From the NCBI GenBank assembly GCA_900549675.1, contig URPG01000081.1, positions 1 to 8,207 of the forward strand: 8,207 nt of DNA. Direction: 5' to 3'. Positions 6,396 through 8,207 of the stretch are shown here, piece after piece; position 1 is the stretch's first letter, and each line of letters opens with the position of its first letter. The notes under the pieces were generated by a model, which did no database searches, had not been told where the DNA came from, and was given only the letters and a program-made list of their open reading frames with translations. The DNA is from an uncultured Oscillospiraceae bacterium (GTDB taxonomy: Bacteria > Bacillota > Clostridia > Oscillospirales > Acutalibacteraceae). A program made the position numbers and the translations under genes.

Positions 6396-6410
6396 CTGAC
6401 AATCTGTCAG
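6396..6410. repeat. Perfect inverted repeat over the LacI stop codon
   Basis: CTGACA, three bases, TGTCAG. It covers the stop codon (6407-6409) of the repressor gene and is not followed by a T run on either strand, so it is not a terminator. It may be a regulator site for the downstream glycosidase or an mRNA structure. Confidence 0.35.
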
Positions 6411-7444
6411 CCGTCGGCTTTTTCTCTTGCCTGAGAAGGCGCTGAGCTGCCGCGAATGATAATTTGAGTGCCAATTTCAATTTTTACATATTCGCTGGTA
6501 TCGCCGTTTATGCGGGCTAACAGCCGTTCTACAGCCAGTACCCCCAGTCTTTTCTTTGGTACGCTTACTGTGGTTAGCTCCGGGCTTAAAAGGCGGCACA
6601 GCGGGATGTCGTCAAATCCTACCACAGAAATATCACCCGGAATGTGATAGTCGCGTTCTTTTAAAGCGCGGATGGCCCCGGCGGCCAGGATATCATTGTC
6701 AGCAAAAAAAGCTGTGGGCAGCTTAATCCCGCTGTCCAGATAGGCCAGCATATCAAAATAGGCGCTGTCCAGCGCGGGAGAAAGCCGGAGGGTGTATTCG
6801 GCTTTCTTGGTAAGCCCCAGCTTTTTTAAGGCTTTGTTGTAGCCCTCGTGCCGCTCGGAAAAATTAACGGTGCGGACACGGCTGGTAAGGTATCCGATTT
6901 CCCGGTGGCCTGCACCTCCCAGATAGGCCGTGGCGGCAAACGCCCCCTGCACGTTGTTGATGGTGACGAAATCCATGGGCAGCTCTTCAAAATATCCGTC
7001 CAGCACCACCATCGGCAAATCAAGGGTGAGAAAGGATGAAACGTATGCACTGCTGAGTTCGGTGGCCAGCAGAATAATCCCCCGCACACCGGAACTGCGG
7101 ATACTTTCCAGTCTTGCTGGAATATCACTGCCAGCGGTGACATAGGTAATCATCAACCGGTAATGCGCCGCACTGAGGGTGCTGTCGATGCCCTCGGCCA
7201 TTCTTGTAAAAAATGAAGTATCTAACTGTTCGGCTGCGCTTTGCTTGAAGATCAGCAGCTGAATGGCATCGGTCTCACTTATGCCGCGGTGTGGCGGTGC
7301 CTTGCTGTAGCCCATGTTTCTGGCGGCCGACAGAACCTTTCCACGCACTTCCTCACTGACACCCCGCCGGTTGTTCAGTGCCAGCGAAACGGTTGCCGAC
7401 GAAAGTTTTAATTTTTCCGCGATGTCCCGTATCCGAATTCCCAT
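6407..7444 (-). CDS. LacI-family transcriptional repressor of the glycosidase group
   Basis: This is a 345-residue protein. The N-terminal helix-turn-helix is clear (IRDIAEKLKLSSATVSLALN, residues 5-24), followed by VRGKVLSAARNMGY. The periplasmic-binding-protein-like sensor domain spans about 60-335, with SSGVRGIILLA (117-127), GHREIGYLT (179-187), TAFFADNDILAAGAIRAL (244-261), DISVVGFDDIPL (271-282) and TTVSVPKKRLG (291-301). The hinge lacks the usual run of alanine and leucine and reads YSKAPPHRGISE instead. I chose ATG 7444 because the domain begins there and GGGAGAG lies just upstream; the frame stays open 26 codons further to 7522 but that stretch is not LacI-like. It sits between the fucosidase (125-base gap) and the GH140-like gene (134-base gap) on one strand, so a sugar released by these enzymes is the likely inducer. 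A dyad GTGACC/GGTTAC (7511-7535) upstream could be an operator. Confidence 0.88.
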   Translation of the reverse strand: MGIRIRDIAEKLKLSSATVSLALNNRRGVSEEVRGKVLSAARNMGYSKAPPHRGISETDAIQLLIFKQSAAEQLDTSFFTRMAEGIDSTLSAAHYRLMITYVTAGSDIPARLESIRSSGVRGIILLATELSSAYVSSFLTLDLPMVVLDGYFEELPMDFVTINNVQGAFAATAYLGGAGHREIGYLTSRVRTVNFSERHEGYNKALKKLGLTKKAEYTLRLSPALDSAYFDMLAYLDSGIKLPTAFFADNDILAAGAIRALKERDYHIPGDISVVGFDDIPLCRLLSPELTTVSVPKKRLGVLAVERLLARINGDTSEYVKIEIGTQIIIRGSSAPSQAREKADG

Positions 7445-7569
7445 AGTACTCTCCCATCTGCTGTCTGGTATAGTGCGATCTGACAAAACCGAGTGTCTTC
7501 GGGCGGCAGGGTGACCGGACAAAAATTTTGGTTACTTCTTTTATGTTTTATGACATGAAAATGAGGGAT

Positions 7570-8207
7570 TCAGCATTCAATTTTCAGCGGCCATGCACAG
7601 TCGTAAGGCTTTTGCACCGGGGTTTCCACCGTCAGTGCATCTTGACTCTGCGTAAAGGAAAGCTTATCGCCGCCGATCAGCTGAACCTCTTTGATTTCTG
7701 CCATGCGGCTGCGTCCCATAGTGTGAATGACCCATTTTCCGCCCTCCGGCCAGCCCAGCGCAATGGCATAGCAGACATCGTCTTTGGCGGTAAAACGGAA
7801 ATCACGGCAAGTATACAGACCGTTGCGGTTGTCAGAAGCTAAGCCTTCCTCCAACTGTTTCTGAATCAGGGCCACATCATAATTTCCGGTTTTGGCATTG
7901 GTGGGGCCTTCTCCGGCTGTTTTCCAAGGCCGGGGGCCATAAATGGCTTCTCCGTAACGGCGCAGCCATTCGCCAATGGCACAAAGTTGTTTTTTTGCTT
8001 CGGGGTGAAAGCTCCCGTCGGCCTGCGGACCCACATTTAAAAGCAGATTTCCGTTTTTGGCGACCACATCGCAAAGCTGATGTATAATTTCGCGGGCATT
8101 TTTATATTTTGGTTCCTGTACGATACACCAAGTAATGTTGTCTTCCAAACGGTCGTCTGTTTGCCAGGGTTCTTCCTGAATGGCATCAAATCCGCCGATT
8201 TCCACAT
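7570..8207 (-). CDS. Alpha-L-fucosidase (GH29), C-terminal part, 5' end outside window
   Basis: 212 codons are visible, open through the right edge; the GTG at 8205 is an internal valine, not a start. The segment matches the end of the GH29 catalytic barrel: ITWCIVQEPKYKNAREIIHQ, then the signature VVAKNGNLLLNVGPQADGSF (47-66 of the visible part), then IGEWLRRYGEAIYGPRPW. After this comes a C-terminal beta-sandwich domain of about 110 residues, ending in PLKIEC. GH29 enzymes remove terminal alpha-L-fucose with retention. The nucleophilic aspartate and the N-terminus, including any signal peptide, lie beyond the window, so the cell location cannot be judged. The stop is at 7570-7572, with no terminator before the LacI gene, so co-transcription is likely. 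Confidence 0.88.
   Translation of the reverse strand, partial: VEIGGFDAIQEEPWQTDDRLEDNITWCIVQEPKYKNAREIIHQLCDVVAKNGNLLLNVGPQADGSFHPEAKKQLCAIGEWLRRYGEAIYGPRPWKTAGEGPTNAKTGNYDVALIQKQLEEGLASDNRNGLYTCRDFRFTAKDDVCYAIALGWPEGGKWVIHTMGRSRMAEIKEVQLIGGDKLSFTQSQDALTVETPVQKPYDCAWPLKIEC

Noticed and set aside
7445..7522. N-terminal extension of the LacI repressor by 26 residues
   Set aside because: The helix-turn-helix domain begins naturally at the ATG at 7444, which has GGGAGAG upstream. The extension has no similarity to the family.

Overview
The window looks like a chromosomal piece of a low-to-mid GC Gram-positive bacterium, probably a clostridium of the gut type. The signs are AGGAGG-type ribosome binding sites, short leaders, and the kinds of gene present: an AraC-phosphotransferase fusion, a small coiled-coil protein, and a LacI-controlled glycosidase group. 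No rRNA, tRNA, CRISPR array or complete insertion sequence was seen.

Layout. (1) 1-1750, minus strand, AT-rich: the first codons of a possible gene leaving the window, an AraC-type DNA-binding domain fused to an APH-like phosphotransferase domain (probably 3'-truncated), and a 97-residue coiled-coil protein with its own promoter and terminator. (2) 1762-3672, plus strand, AT-rich: a gene of unknown function broken by two frameshifts and a stop, an intact unknown gene overlapping its end by one base, another small unknown gene, and a damaged C-terminal remnant of a GH25 lysozyme. (3) 3673-4758, plus strand: a non-coding stretch with two hairpins, then an esterase gene with three in-frame stop codons, ending in a strong bidirectional terminator. 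(4) 4926-8207, minus strand, visibly more GC-rich: a DUF4038/GH140-like glycosidase, a LacI-family repressor, and the C-terminal half of a GH29 alpha-L-fucosidase that continues past the right edge.

How the parts fit. The right-hand group reads as a sugar-scavenging module: two glycosidases and one local repressor. The GH140-like enzyme has no signal peptide, so imported oligosaccharides are the likely substrates. The middle is a patch of gene decay: three successive reading frames are broken, and the fusion gene on the left may be truncated as well. The change in base composition falls in the decayed stretch, which suggests an old insertion or recombination junction. I see no convincing new defence or mobile system. 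The most useful leads are the damaged gene plus its coupled unknown partner, the esterase killed only by nonsense codons, and the candidate apiose/fucose glycan module.
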